From: Chelydra serpentina
Taxonomy: Eukaryota > Chordata > Testudines > Chelydridae
Assembly (NCBI GenBank): GCA_037349315.1
Contig: JBAIAC010000035.1
Coordinates: 9,748,501 to 9,812,500, forward strand
Length of the DNA stretch: 64,000 nucleotides
Reading direction: 5' to 3'
The position numbers and the translations under genes are program-made. Below are positions 1 through 12,696 of this stretch, in pieces. Each line of letters starts with the position of its first letter. Within the stretch, counting starts at the first letter, position 1. Below the pieces are notes generated by a model. That model was not told the DNA's origin. It saw only the letters and a program-made list of their open reading frames with translations, and made no database searches.

Positions 1-1841
1 GCTGTCCTTTTTGACAATCTCCCCACATACATTTTATATACATTTGCCATTTATATATTCTTTCTATTTTATTGATTCGGTTTTGTTAGTATTTAAATAA
101 GTATTGACGTTGCTCACCTATCTAGCCATTAAGCAGGGGCTTATCTGGCGCCAGTTCACACCCAGAGCAAGCAGCTCATTTTCACCCTAATCGGCATCCA
201 TGGGCAAAGACAACAGCAGAGATCGTGCTGCTGAATATACATTGCCCTCCATCTTTGTGAAAAACTTCAGTCGACATCAAGGAGTGTTCTGCAATGGCGT
301 TAGCGTAGGAGTAATAAGTTGGCAGTTGGTTTATCCTGTGCCCAGTCCTGAGTCCACAAGCAAATCAAGAGAAGAATGGCTTTGCTTTCAGAAACCAGGT
401 GTATGGCCAATGGGGCCTGTGCAGCAAGATACTGATGGAACTGGGGTGGGGGAGTAGTAGCTAGATGCTCCCCATCTGCGACGATCTGGGGCCATGTGGA
501 TATGCAGTGCTAGTTTGATGCAGCTCCAGTCTGTGGATACACCCCCTCAGCTCCTGTCTCCCCCTTGGGCAGCAGGACCATACTGGTTTCACTGCCAGCA
601 GGATATCTGCAGCTAGGGAGGAAGAGGCAGGATTTACCCTTAGCTATAACAGTGCCTTACTGAAACAGTTCCCAATTCTTTGCATCGCCAGCAGTAGCGG
701 AATATGAATTAATTTGTTCCCCCAAAATAAGGTTTCTTTTGAAAAACAGCAATGTTATTTTATCATCTCTTTCATAGGGGACCATGCAAGTCCAGTTTTC
801 TTAAAGAGCTGAACTTCATCCTTCTTGTCCTAGGATGGTTTTATTTTAGTTACCAAATATTTGAGGTTAAAGTGAATAGTTCATCTTTAATGGGATTATC
901 TTTTTCAATGTTTGCTTTCATTACAGTTTGAAGAGCTCTGAGCATGAGAATCTAACCTCACCAAAAGCATATTTTTGTAATTTGATACAAACTAAATTTA
1001 ACCTTTGACCTTCAGCTATAAAGAAGTTACTTTTTTCCCTCTGAAAAACAGAATGTCAGATTAAAGATCTGCCGGTTTCAATTTCCAGGTTGCTAACCTT
1101 GTTATTGATTGAGTTCTGAAACCTGGATACCTGTGTATTTAGCCTCTGTATTAATATTAATAGTAGTATATGTACACCTAGTTTTTGGCCAGTCAAAGTG
1201 GTCTGATACCTGTTAGTTTTAATAACTAGATGGAGGTACTCCATAGACTTTTTAAACAGAGAATAATTTAATAGAGCTGCCTCCTCATCAATCTTGTATG
1301 ACACAGAGGACCTGTCTGGAGCAGAAACACAAAAATTAAAAACAATGTCTTCAGATACATTGCCAGTTCATCTTGATTCTTGTGTTACAAGAACTGATTG
1401 TATCCTAATGTTTCAGAATGCTAGGCTGGAGCTTAGACATGTTCTGCTCAATTTTTCATGGGTTATCTTGTTTAAAGGTGTCATGGAAAGGAAAGAAATG
1501 AGTTGTCTTGTTTTATCGTCATTCTCAGATTATTGTTTTTAGAGACCAGATTATTTTCCTCAAAAACAACAACAACAAAAGTTTTTTTCTGCTCTTGAAA
1601 AATATCAAGGATTTCCGAGCTAGTTTTTGCTGGAAGATTCCTTAGAGGATTGAAGAACAGGGCCCTTTCAGCCCAGTTGTTGGAATGAGAGCACTGAAGC
1701 TTTCATACGGAAACTTTTCGTCCAAATGTTTGTAAGGAAGTTGAGTGTGGGGGGGAGGGGACAATAAAGTGTGAGCAAAATCTCACTAGGTCCCCAGTCC
1801 TCCAAAGGATCTACCAGCAGAAACAAAGAAGTAAAAACCCA
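1..1841. other. Unique AT-rich sequence, no feature recognised
   Basis: Stops are frequent in all frames and the longest open stretches (under 100 codons) have no recognisable domain. I see no repeat family, splice pair or promoter that I could defend. Confidence 0.6.
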
Positions 1842-1930
1842 GGGCCAACTTCTCAGCTGATGTAAATTGTCATGGCTCCTCTGAAGACCATGCAGATCTG
1901 GCAATTTACCCCCATTGTGGCTCTGACCCC
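1842..1930. mobile_element. Short palindromic MITE-like element
   Basis: The two ends are inverted copies: GGGCCAACTTCTCAGCTG on the left and, read on the minus strand, GGGGTCAGAGCC on the right, and both arms run inward to GTAAATTG. It belongs to the 'CTCAGCTGGTGTAAAT' type also seen near 22.1, 56.9 and 58.9 kb. Non-autonomous, no coding capacity. The target duplication is not clear, so superfamily is not assigned. Confidence 0.5.
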
Positions 1931-2089
1931 TGATATTTCTACAGTAAAGAAACAAGCGGGGGGGGGGGATCTTTTTTGTGTGAGTGAAGAAAATAAAATC
2001 TTTCAGGCCTTCTTTATGCCTCAGAATGCAAAAATGAGCGTGGACACATATTTTTTCCTTTGCAGGGAAATTAAGAATTTAGCATAAGC

Positions 2090-3250
2090 CTTAACAAACT
2101 CATTCCACCAATAGCATTTGCACTGCTTTGTTTTTACTCAGCTCACCAAAAATGTCACATTTAATTAACTTTGTATACACACACACACACATTTAATATA
2201 CCAGATTGGTTCTTGTGCAATATTTTCAGTTAAATCCTTTGATGTACATACTGTACAGTTTTTTGGTTTTGGTTTTTGTAAAAAATGTATTTATAGTCAG
2301 ACAAATAAGAAAAGGAAAGAAGCCTGCCCTTTTATTTCAGCTCAGCAGTCTTTAGAGAAGGATAATGCAACGAAAATTCAAATTGTAATACATAGTGCGT
2401 TAATAAATGGTCAGCTTGGAAGCATTTCCTGTTTATACATTGTGTTAATAAGCATCCATCACCCATGTCATATATACTGGATACCAAATTCAAATGTCAA
2501 ACAAAATGTAAGAGGTCACACATTTTCCTTTGCTAACTAAAAGTATAATTCATAAATATTATTGCTACCAAACTCTCCATCTACAGCACTTGTTTAGAAA
2601 TATGCACATGTAATATAAATTGTGATTAAGTTAAATGGGTATATTATTTCCTGTTTTAAGGATGAACAGCAGCATGAATTATGTTTTACTCAATAGACAT
2701 TTCAATAAAAACATATAGACTAACAAGCTGCCATCATACAATTCAGCTGCACATTTGAACATGAGAATAGATTTTATGATCCATCACTTTAAGCTGTTTC
2801 TGTGTCTATTTCTACTGATGCACAGAAAAGCATTTCCTTAAATTAAAATACCTTTTAATATCTCATAAGAATAAAGTCTACGAGGTAATGTTAAATCTGT
2901 AAACTCAGACAAGTAAACCAACTGAACTAAGTTTTCCATCTACTCTCTTTCGAGTGGATTAGCTTTTGAAATGTACTAATTTAAGAAATGAAACTACTGG
3001 TAAAGGAAACAATGAATGCTATCAGTGTTGCCCTTGAAATAACCACATTTCAGTTTCTGTGAGTCAAACTCTTGAAGAATCAAATAAAACAATAAAAATG
3101 GAAAATACTAAAATGCAGAAATGTTTAAAAGGACAGAGAATATATTGCCAGTGAAGCATGGTCAATACATTTTTGGAACTATCTGACTACAGTTCTGTCA
3201 GTTGTACTGAAATGACAATATATATATTGTATTTTCAATTTGTTTAACCA
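2090..3250. other. AT-rich repeat-free block with 3'-UTR-like composition
   Basis: This block carries a short CA run (about 2175-2191), several AATAAA-type hexamers on the plus strand (near 2402, 2704, 2869 and 3085), long T and A runs and a Pumilio-like TGTACATA near 2242. No coding exon with a credible donor or acceptor is visible upstream. It could be a 3' UTR, a conserved non-coding stretch, or ordinary AT-rich DNA. Confidence 0.25.
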
Positions 3251-3254
3251 TTTA

Positions 3255-3326
3255 GGGCATGATCCAAACCCCACTGAAGTAAATGGAAAGGCTCCCATGG
3301 ACTTTAGTGGATTTTGAATCATGCCC
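3255..3326. mobile_element. 72-bp palindromic MITE with TTA target duplication
   Basis: The left end GGGCATGATCCAAA is mirrored on the minus strand by GGGCATGATTCAAA at the right, and the arms extend about 32 bases with a few mismatches. TTA lies directly outside both ends (3252-3254 and 3327-3329). A 3-bp TTA duplication plus GGG/GGC ends is the usual mark of PIF/Harbinger-type non-autonomous elements. Class is inference; the inverted repeat and TTA are seen. Confidence 0.6.
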
Positions 3327-3329
3327 TTA

Positions 3330-6110
3330 AAGAAAAAAGCTGCAATCAATCTAATTATCGGTTAAATTTAAATGAGTCAATAGATAACAGACTGACAATC
3401 AGTTTACACGTTACAAAGTAGTAACCAATGACAAGAAAATATTCTGCTACTGAATCCAATTAAAGATTTTTTCCTACTGGCAAATAGAGTCAAAATGTAG
3501 AATGTAGTTAAAAGTTGACCATTGCCTCCACTGCTATAAAAAGGCTTCCAGAGTCACTTAGCTTCACTGAGTACAATCAACAATAGATGTAATGAGGGTT
3601 ACTTTTAGCTAAAGAAATCTCTCACATTGTATGCAAAGAGCTTTATTCCCACAGAGTGAGTTGCATTTAGCCCACAGTAAGCATGCCCGGTTATTAGTTG
3701 TCTTGAACAACAGCATACAGAACTCGGCTGCAAACACTGTCAAATCAAAGACTTTCCAGGCAAATAAGAATGCCACACATTCCCAACTTATCTACTTTTT
3801 TAAAAGCTTTGGTAGAAATGAGATTTTACCAAGTTGCTGGAGTCTGGTGTTCTTTTAAAAGCTTGTAAAATGGGAGTCTGAATATTTTCTTTTATTAGTA
3901 GGGACGTGGTGCATAGCAAACGCATAGACGATTACTCAAAAGGAAGGAGTGCTAAATCCTTTAAGATAGCCTAAGATGAAAATAAGTTCCATACTCTACA
4001 TATCATAGAAAAACACTGATGTGTAGAAGAATTACGCATTAATATAACTCAGACTATTTTACAATAGTCTAAACTCTTTGATGTGACTGTATTTATGGAG
4101 CGAAGGAGACTCCAAGTCAGCTTCAGCAATGAGATAAGAGGAAAATATTGTTCTGCCTTGAGGTTCTAGGGAGCAAAAAAGGGGTTCTAGTCATTAACAT
4201 TCTCACAGCAATGAATAACTAATAGCACTAATTACCAACTGTTGATCTTTGTGCAACCATGCCACTGAATTTCAATAGTTACGGAGGAGGTAATTTATTA
4301 TTGTTGAATTGTGTTGTGTGATTTTATGATTGGATTGTGTTATAGTGGGATTTTTCTGGTATACACAGAGTTGTCGGGAAGGTAAAAGAATGGATTTGTG
4401 AATATTTTTTATAAATACCAGTGCCAAGTCTGGTTTGTTGTGAGCTGTGGAGTCCTATTATTCATTATTCGTCAGGATTTGGATGGCATGACAACATTCT
4501 CAGATCCTGAAAGCTGCATACATTTTATCATTAATTTATCTGGAAGTTAATCAAGGGCCTGATTCTGCCCTTCCTCACCTTACTCTCTAGGCATCCCATT
4601 GAAGCCCAGGACTGTAAATGTGACCTCTACATTTAAGACAGTCCCCGAGGAAGCCATGGCCAAAGACGTCCTAGGCAATACACTAGGAATCAGTGTGGAG
4701 GGGACACAGGGGCTCCAGAGTTGGTCTGGAGGAAGAGGGCTTCTGCATAGATGAGCCAGGCTTCTTTGGATCCCGGGGGATCCATGGAGTTTGTGGGCAG
4801 GCCCTGCAGCTCATTCCATGGGGACCACATCCTGCTTCCTTGACTGAATGACATGTAGGAAACTCCATATGGAAAATCTCCCCCAGGATTTACCAAGGGA
4901 GGTGGGGAGAAAGGGGAGGGGAGGGATGATCCAGCCCCAGGTTAGGAATCTCTGAAGCCTACATTCTGAATGTTCAAAGGAAACCTTTTAAGAGTAAAGA
5001 CATTGTCCTTATACGAGTGAAGATCAAACCTTCCTTAATCTTCTGTTTCAATAGCCAAATGACTTAATAAACATCTGCATATTCTCCACGTAAGCTTTTT
5101 TAAAATCTAACTGACAAAGTTAGTAGCATTGGTATCTTTGAACGCCGAAAAACAGAGACTGGAATAAGTAAGAACTTTTTGTTTTAAATCTCCAAGGGTC
5201 CAAATCTTTGCTTACTTTACTTACACAACCAGTACCACTCCCTGGGAGACATGTACATTCCCCAGAAGACAAACAAGGCAAACAAAATCATGCAAAGGCA
5301 TATTCGTCTAAACTCTAGTTCTCTGTACACCTTCTAGCTAATACTAAATCCTACTGATGGTGATTCTACACTCTCTCCAAAATCTGGCCCTTTTCTCCAT
5401 GCTTATGACGAAAACCCTAGTCAACTTCTATCTTGACTATTTCAACCACCTCCCTCTCTGCGAAAGCACCTTGGAAATCTGCAGTACTATAGAATGGATT
5501 TTTACAATGAACCACAGTTGCTACCATAGATACATAGAGCACAGTGACACTTTTATGCTGGTCATTGTTCCCCCCAAGAACTGTTTTAATTAAATAGGAA
5601 TCTCAGCAATCTTTAATGGGTGGTGAGAAAACATGGTGCCGTTTCAATTCATATTGACCATTGTTTAAAGTGGCTCCTTTTTAATCCCACAACGAAGGAG
5701 GTGAAAGTTCAGGACTTCAGGGTTTCCATTTTCTTTGCATTCCCACTTGTGAACTCTTACAATGAAAAGGAGCTGAAACTGCATCAAGCTACTAGGAGAG
5801 GGAAATGCACTTTTAAAGGGTACCAGATCTTGAGGAGTGTCAGTACTCGCTGTGGTTGGAGAAAGTGGATTGGTGAGTTAGCCACCACGTAAGGGAAGGT
5901 GGCTTTTATATATATATAAATATGCAATATCTGTTCATTTGTCAGAGGTTCCATTTAAAATCATACATTATATGGACAATATCTGACAGAAGTGAGGTTA
6001 GTTTATTTATCTCCATGCCTGATCACTTTTCAAATGGATGTGATGGGCAGAGGTCATTGTTCCGTGTCATCTTTTGCAAAGTGGACTGCTAGTAAATCCT
6101 CACTAAAGTG
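3330..6110. other. Mostly unique sequence
   Basis: I see no gene. A half-copy of the 'GGGCCTGATTCTGCCC' palindromic repeat lies near 4554-4640, and a purine-rich GGGGAGGGGAGGG tract at about 4907-4925. The remaining sequence shows no repeat family I recognise. Confidence 0.5.
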
Positions 6111-6112
6111 TT

Positions 6113-6213
6113 GATTCAGCACAGGACTTAAGCTTGTGCTTAAATCCCATCAAGGGCATTTGTGCACATGCTTAAAGTTAAGCACGTACTCAAGTGTCAA
6201 ATCAGGGTCTAAG
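6113..6213. mobile_element. Degenerate palindromic repeat ('GCTTAAAGTTAAGCAC' type)
   Basis: Two inward arms carry ACTTAAGC/TGCTTAAA and CTTAAAGTTAAGCACGTACT, and it ends in CAAATCAGGGTC, a diverged form of the 'AATCAGGGCC' end shared with copies near 24.7, 46.2, 49.1 and 54.2 kb. No target duplication can be fixed. Confidence 0.4.
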
Positions 6214-8960
6214 TGAATGTATCAGACAAAAATGCGTGAAAAGGGTCGTCCTCTTTGCTCCCCGTTTCCTGTTTTCACTACAAACACTTTATTTTTCATC
6301 CAGCAGAGCCCTAATGATACAAAAACGTAAATAAATGAAGTGGCTTTCAACATCATGTCCAAACAGTTGTCTAAAATAAATAGCCTTGAAAAGGATTTTA
6401 AAGAAGGGGGGGAGGGCAATCCAGTGTGCTGCGGTGTCAGGGACATCATGAAAGTGACAATATACCATGGTAGGAAACAGATTGACACTGACGTGTTAGT
6501 TTAAATATACCAAATAACTGATCATGTCCAAAAAATTAAGGCAAGTTATTTAAGAACTGGCACAATCCTTCTCATTTTAATGTGAAGGGGAAAAAATATC
6601 CAGTAGGATAATGTGTTCTCTTCCAGTAAGAGATCACTTAAGAACAGATTGTGCTCAGCTGTTATATAGGTGCACATGGAGGGCAGGGCATGAAACCTTA
6701 GTTGTAATTTACATGGATTTCACCATCTAGGTTCCCAAGACTCTCCAAAGGGATTAGGAGAGGAGGCAAGGATACCTGGCCTTACATACAGGCCCTCTGT
6801 CCCACCTTGCACTACCCAGCAGACCTTCTGGTGGGAATTTGATTTGCCCTCTGAAGTGATGAAGCAGTGAGTGTGCTCGCCCCAGGGAACTCTCCTGGAG
6901 GCGGAATCTCTCCTGGAATTTTGCTGAGGTGATAGGACTCTGTACTGCCCCAACACAGGGCTACGCATACACGGCACAAGTAAATCCTTACAAAATACTA
7001 TAGGCCCACACTCAGCCTTTGATATGCACACAATCCCTGCCTATGAAATAAATGCCAGTTCCCCAAGCAGAAGGAAGGTAGGAAATGGCCCGTGCAGTGT
7101 GTTTTGCAGCAGGTGCTACAGAATTTAGGAAATGAAACAAGGGTGTGACCATCCCCATGTTGTAGTTGATTGCACAGGAAACTTGATCAAACTCTCTTAA
7201 CCTTGGTTCTCTCTGGATTACAACTCTGTGGACTGCCATTGACATGCACAAAGGCTGAATTAGAGCTGTGCTCTGGAGAGAGGGATTAAAATAACAAATT
7301 GGTCCTCTGCAAAGATGGCGTCTCAGTAATGCTGCAGCTCCCCTGTGAGTGATCACTTCTGAAAGGAGAATGAGGAAAGAAGCACTGTGGGAAACAGAAA
7401 AGCAGAATTTAAAATAAAAACTAGACTCAATTTTTCTGTTTAGAGTTTCAAAGCTTTGAACATTCTCATCAGCATCGGCAGGTACATCTTCAAGCCACTG
7501 AGCACATGTACAAAAGGGATCTGAAGCAGCATTGAACTGCAGAGCAGCCAAATTAACACCATTGTCAGGTCACCAAAAGAGAGAAATTTTACCCGTCCAT
7601 GGTCAATTAAACTAATTTAATTTCCCAGCACCGCTGTGTATAATACTTAACCCTTACAACTGCTTGTTTTGTTCTACTGACATTTAATCACTTATTTATC
7701 TCTGTCGCCCTGGGAACGCAGGCCAAACCTGGAAAGTATCGCAGTCTGGATTTACAGAGAATAGTTGCAGGGGGAGAGCAGTCAGTTAAGTTTCTGTTTA
7801 GCGCGCAGCACTTTCACCTATCCAGTTAACTTACAGAGACACCGTCAACTTAAAATTCACCCTTCCATCTGCAAATGCATTCCCTGCTAGTGTTATAATA
7901 GTTCAGATCACTGGAAATGACAGATTCGAGAGAAAAAAGTTCCTCTTTATTTTTTTAATTTCTTCCCTGTGTGCAAGGGTGGCTGCATTTGTATGGACTC
8001 AGCTTTCATGGCATAGTTAGCCAGCTAGTAAATTTGTGTAGGTCCTCCCAACAGCAATGGGGACAATTTGTTTTAGTAGGAAAATATGGTAGTAAAATGA
8101 CAAGAACTAGCAGTGGGTTCCAGGGATAGATGTGGCCACAGGAACTTGACAGACACATAATGTTTGCTTACCTTATACAATAAGACCTAAGAGGAGCAAA
8201 TATGGCTCTATATTGCACAATTATGAGGGCAGAAAGGAGTGATGCTATTGGCCAAGAAAAATAATATTAGAAAGACTGCATTTGTGGGCTATTTTTCATT
8301 AATTTTGACTGTTCTGACTTGGCAATGCAGGAGGCTAACAAAAAAAAGTTATGAATGCTTCTGGCATATAGCTAACAAGCATATTGGTAAGCTTTATAAG
8401 TCAGGATGTCTTATTTGTCTTGCCTTGCTTCCACGTGTGTTGCATGTACAGAACTACATACTATCACCCACAGGAAAAAGTATTAGTTGTTTGTTTTCTT
8501 ACTTCGGGGTTATATTTCAGCAAACTAGCTAGTTCAGTGCTATTTATATTCAGCAAAGTCAGATTTTGCAGGCCTGAAAAGCCAACTGCCATGGCCCTCT
8601 CTAATTTGATGGACCTAGAAATATAAATTAGAATCCCAACTTTCAGTGTAAATGTAAAAGAATAAGTTTCTCCCCCTTTTCCTTGTGAAGACTGCCTGGC
8701 AAATGTAACTGACTCAGAGTGATCACTGTCACTGAAATCCTGCCACAGCTGTTTCCTTAAGTTCACAAGTTATTCACCATCCCTGGCCTTTGGAGTCAGG
8801 AAAAAGCATAGCCCATAGGCATCTAGATTTTTGGAATGACTCGCGATCAGTTCACAATTGAAGGGGTCAAACTCCCTACTCTACCCAGCTATCGAAGACA
8901 GCCTGCTCCTCTGCTGAGCTGCAGAGAAAATTTTGGTCACAAGGAGGGAGACAGCTCAGT
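6214..8960. other. Unique sequence, no gene supported
   Basis: A 179-codon minus-strand ORF (7012-7551) is the longest here but shows no domain, no codon structure and no splice context, and it is of a length expected by chance over 64 kb. I found no repeat family. Confidence 0.55.
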
Positions 8961-8965
8961 ATCAC

Positions 8966-9070
8966 GAGAGGCAGCATGATCTAGGGAACTGATCAAGGGA
9001 CTGAGAATAAGAAACTAAACCCAGCACTGACATTGATTTTCTCTGTAACCTTTGTCAAGTCACATGGGCC
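8966..9070 (+). repeat. MIR (CORE-SINE) fragment
   Basis: The order of recognisable MIR segments is kept: a tRNA-like head (GCATGATCTAGGGAACTGA), the CORE area, then 'CTGTAACCTTTGTCAAGTCAC'. Strongly diverged, as expected for an ancient amniote SINE. Confidence 0.55.
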
Positions 9071-9213
9071 ATGAGACAATAGGTTGGAGCATAAACTTTC
9101 AGGCTATGTCTTAAATCTTAATGTGATTTGCTCACCCAGTCACTCACCCAGAAGTTTGCTCTGGACCTGTTCCTGGAATTATTGTTTGAAGACCGAAAGC
9201 CATATAACTAGGA

Positions 9214-9490
9214 CCAGACCAATATTTTTCTATCAAAACTGTTTTTGATGGACAATTGGTATGTATTTTTGTTTGGGCTTTTTATTTTATTTTTAATGTC
9301 TTTTTTCTGTGGGAAATTTTGATTTTATTTTTTATGGAAAACTGCCAGAAAACTGAAATATTTCAAATGGAAATTGAAAATTTTCAGGATTCAGATTCCT
9401 GCCAAAAAAAATTTCTGTGGAAAATGTAGATGAAAATGAGTTTTTTAAGATCAAAATTTTCTGTTGGGGGAAAATAAATCCATGATGAGA
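9214..9490. repeat. AT-rich inverted-repeat element, AAAATTTTC type
   Basis: Dense alternating GAAAATTTTC/TGGAAAAT words on both strands give weak self-complementarity across the block. Four other blocks in the window (10.36-10.70, 37.12-37.69, 58.69-58.91, 60.19-60.38 kb) share the texture, which points to one old dispersed family rather than simple A/T richness. Ends are not sharply visible in this copy. Confidence 0.4.
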
Positions 9491-9499
9491 ACTCTGCAT

Positions 9500-10350
9500 A
9501 TAACACATATAACGCTATTTCTAAAGCACCTGCTGCAGCCTTTCAGTTATTCCTCTGTTCTCTAAACATGATCTTTATTAGATTCTCTTCTGATAAGGGA
9601 ACAAAAGTGGGTGTTCAAAAATTGGAGGGGGGAGAGAAACTATTCTGTGTAGCTTGTATTTCAAATCTATAAAGAGAAAAACGTCAGATCACACATCAAG
9701 TCGTGCTCTGTACATGAAAAATGTTTTCATGCGGCAAAAAATTATACATGCTAATAACATATTCGTACTACATGGTAAACTGACACAGATGGAAATATAG
9801 GATTTATGGTCCATAGCCTAATTCTCTTAACAGTATCCAAATGAACCAAGAGAACTACATAATATGGTATCTGTAATAGCAATCTACCTAATCTTTTCTG
9901 GAACTCATAGGATTTTGGCTCATGTCTTGATGTATTAGAAGGTCGCCAATCCTGCAATAAATCTTCTGGGTCATATTATTTTACATATCATACAATTCAC
10001 AGAGCAAATGAACCATTCGCCAACAGCAAACACCAATGCAGATGATTTGTAAAAGAGAACAGTAATAAAGAGAATTGCCTTCTTACAGCCTTTGAGACAA
10101 AAACCAGTTATAATGTAGAACATCTGTACAACACAATGAAAGCCCTGGAAATTGGTTACAACTCAGAAAAGTCTAGCTCATGGTCATTACATAATGCTGT
10201 GCCCATGATCCCAGAGCATAAGTAACATGCAACAGCCAACAGCTATAGGAACCAAAAGAGAGAATATTCTTGCCTACGTGTTTTTAAGATGACAGAAATG
10301 CACTAATGCAATTCAGTGCTGAAGGTCAGACGTGGATGGGAACTCTTACT
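9500..10350. other. No feature recognised
   Basis: Unique, AT-rich sequence without long ORFs, recognisable repeats or splice-site pairs. Confidence 0.5.
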
Positions 10351-10360
10351 ATCGAGGCTA

Positions 10361-10696
10361 GAGCGGAGCGAATCATTGATTTCTTTTCAAACTGGTGGCT
10401 GAACTGAAAAATCCAAAAGAGATTTTGGTTAGTTTCAAGCTGAAACTGATTTTTTCTCATCAAAAGGAAAAACCAAATCCATTTCATTCAGATCAAACAA
10501 ATGTCCATTCGAAACAACATTTTTTAAATGGTTGGTGTCAAAAATGACAAAACCAACCATTTTGACAGCCCTGAAAAAAAATCAGTTTTTTTCAGCTGAA
10601 ACTATTCACTGAATTCAACCCAAATTCTCAAATAGTGTCAGTGCCCCCCAAAATGCATTTTTCAGCATTTTCACTGAAAAAAAATTCACCTAGCTC
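10361..10696. mobile_element. AT-rich DNA-transposon-like element flanked by TA
   Basis: The left end GAGCGGAGCGAAT and the minus-strand reading of the right end, GAGCTAGGTGAAT, form imperfect terminal inverted repeats, and TA lies outside each end (10359-10360, 10697-10698). The interior is AAAATTTTC-type sequence with many short inverted words. The TA suggests a Tc1/mariner-like non-autonomous element, but the terminal repeats are decayed and the class is inference. Confidence 0.45.
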
Positions 10697-10756
10697 TAAT
10701 AGTGACCTTGCAAATTCAGCCTGTTCCCATATCATTGCTAAAGGGTATATATTCAC

Positions 10757-11100
10757 ACATTTTAAAGACTAGAAGGGACCATCGAGGCTGGCTTCCTACA
10801 TAGCACATGCCATAGAATTACCGCTAGTCATTCCTGCAGCAAAACCTGTAGCATGTGGTTGAACTAGAGCATGTCTCTGAGAAAGATATCCAGTCCTAAT
10901 TTAAAGACTACAAGAGATAGAGAATCTACCACATCCCTGGTAAATAGTTCCAATGGTTAGTAACTTTTACAATGTAAAAAATGTATATCTTATTTCCAAT
11001 TTGAATTTCTCTAGCTTCAACTTTCAGCCATTGGGTCTTGTTATGTCTCCGTCTGGCAGCTTTCAGATATGGTTGGAGGTAAGCAATAAATGCAACTTTT
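10757..11100 (-). mobile_element. CR1 LINE 3' fragment, reverse orientation
   Basis: Read on the plus strand, the block shows the reversed 3' part of a CR1 element: 'AAAGACTAGAAGGGACCATC', then 'GAGAATCTACCACATCCCTGG', 'GTTCCAATGG' and 'CATTGGGTCTTGTTATG'. This is the same segment order as avian and turtle CR1 minus-strand copies. It covers the ORF2 tail and 3' UTR only and is non-functional. Confidence 0.7.
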
Positions 11101-11109
11101 CACTAATTT

Positions 11110-12470
11110 TTTTTGCGGTTTTGTTCCCCCTTTTAAACTAGTGCTCGATTTGATATTGAAAATTAGCCCACTTCAAGACAGTGATATTGTCCAAAGCCAA
11201 GCTGCTCAGCTGGGAGACCCAAACAATACCATATAACAGGAGCTGTGTGTAAAGGCACTTGGAAAATGAAAATGGAAGGGAGAGAGGAAGAATGTTAAGT
11301 TCTACAAGGGACATAAACCAGAAACCAATTCCTGGGAACTACTTGGAGTGGAAATTGTTGCATTGTTTGTTAAAACTTAATGTTTGAAATCTGAGTCTCA
11401 ATTTGAGTAGTAACTGCTGTTAACGCACATAATGGAGTAAACCTAGTGAAGGTGAGATACAAATAAGGCTACTTGAATCAATTTCTACTCTCAGCTACCC
11501 CTGTAATGGAGTTACTCTGGATTTACACTAGTGTAAATAGTATCATCATTTGCCCGCCTAGCTCCTGATTTATCTGGATAGCACCTTGCACACTTTGGGA
11601 GCTACATAAATATTAATGTTACTGTCCTGTTATTCTTTGGATAGCCTTAATGTAACATTACTGGTTGTACTGAAGAATTTGGGATTAGCTCTGAAGACAT
11701 ATGTTGCTGATTGGATTAGACTTCAAAGGGGTGTTGCCTAACACAGAATTTTAAAGAGTCTTTAAAAAATGGGCTGTGTTGATATATAGGTTCTCTTCCT
11801 TTGAACATCAACAAACAGCAGACTTTAATATTACTTAAATACGTCAAACAAATGCAAAGGGTTCCTTGCAGTGCTCCTGCTCTGTATTCAGGAAACCACA
11901 TGGGGAGGTTTTCAAAAGACAGGGGACCTTTTAGTGATCTTATGAACAGCCCCGTTTTTCAACTCCTTTCCCAGTTTTCCAATGGAAAGCCAGCCACCCC
12001 TGTTACACAACCAGAAGGTACTTACCAAAAGAGGGCAAGCCACGTAGAAAAACCTGTAATGTACTGTCCTCCAAAGAGCAAATATTAAAAAGCAGGATCA
12101 AACTTGGAAAATTGACCAGAGGCAAGAATACATGTTAAGCTTTCCTAGAGACGAGTGTAACTTCTAGTCAGAGCTGTTACACAGCAATCAACCACATTAA
12201 CCTCTTACTAAGCCAAACCAATGCAGATACTCAATGATTACAAAGCATCTTCCTTAAACACCATCTTCTATTAAAAGTTATTACTTCTATGCCGGGTCAA
12301 GGCCAAGTACCAAACAGGGGTGGTTACTATTGCAACTCTTACATTGAGTAGACCTTATTCATGAGATTGGATGATTCAGAACTGGGCCCCAAAGGAATGT
12401 GGGATACCAAAGCATGGGCATTCCCATTCCCTGGCCATGGTAACAAGAACATTGGCCAGGTAGCCACGTA
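11110..12470. other. Mostly unique sequence
   Basis: The only repeat trace is a half-palindrome 'GTTACTCTGGATTTACACTAG' near 11512-11533, the same motif as near 31.44 kb. I see no gene. Confidence 0.45.
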
Positions 12471-12473
12471 CAC

Positions 12474-12485
12474 CTTAATTAATGT
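12474..12485. repeat. Target-site duplication, left copy
   Basis: CTTAATTAATGT here is repeated exactly at 12685-12696, on the other side of the retroposon. Up to three bases may be shared with the element's own GCTT end. Confidence 0.8.
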
Positions 12486-12684
12486 ATCAGAGGAGTAGCC
12501 GTGTTAGTCTGGATCTGTAGAAGTGACAGTCCGGTGGCACCTTATAGACTATCAAACGTATTGGAGCATAAGCTTTTGTGGTTGAATACTCACTGCATGC
12601 ATCCGACGAAGTGGGTATTCACCCTTGAAAGCTTATGCTCCAATATGTCTGATAGTCTATAAGGTGCCACAGGACTCTTTGTCG
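12486..12684 (-). mobile_element. Retroposon of the 'AAGCTTATGC' family, inverted-dimer copy
   Basis: The left end ATCAGAGGAGTAGCCGTG is the fixed end shared with the copies at 34.5 and 46.0 kb. From about 12522 to 12592 and from 12611 to 12684 the sequence is inverted: the two arms match at roughly 85-90% around a TGCATGCAT centre near 12594. The right arm stops at GTCGC, short of the second fixed end. A perfect 12-bp direct repeat flanks the whole unit, so the dimer arose at or before insertion, not by later rearrangement. No coding capacity. Confidence 0.75.
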
Positions 12685-12696
12685 CTTAATTAATGT
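12685..12696. repeat. Target-site duplication, right copy
   Basis: Exact match to 12474-12485. A duplication of this length fits target-primed reverse transcription rather than a cut-and-paste transposase. Confidence 0.8.

Noticed and set aside
7012..7551. 179-codon minus-strand ORF
   Set aside because: No recognisable domain, no signal or membrane architecture, no splice or promoter context. This length is expected by chance across six frames of 64 kb.
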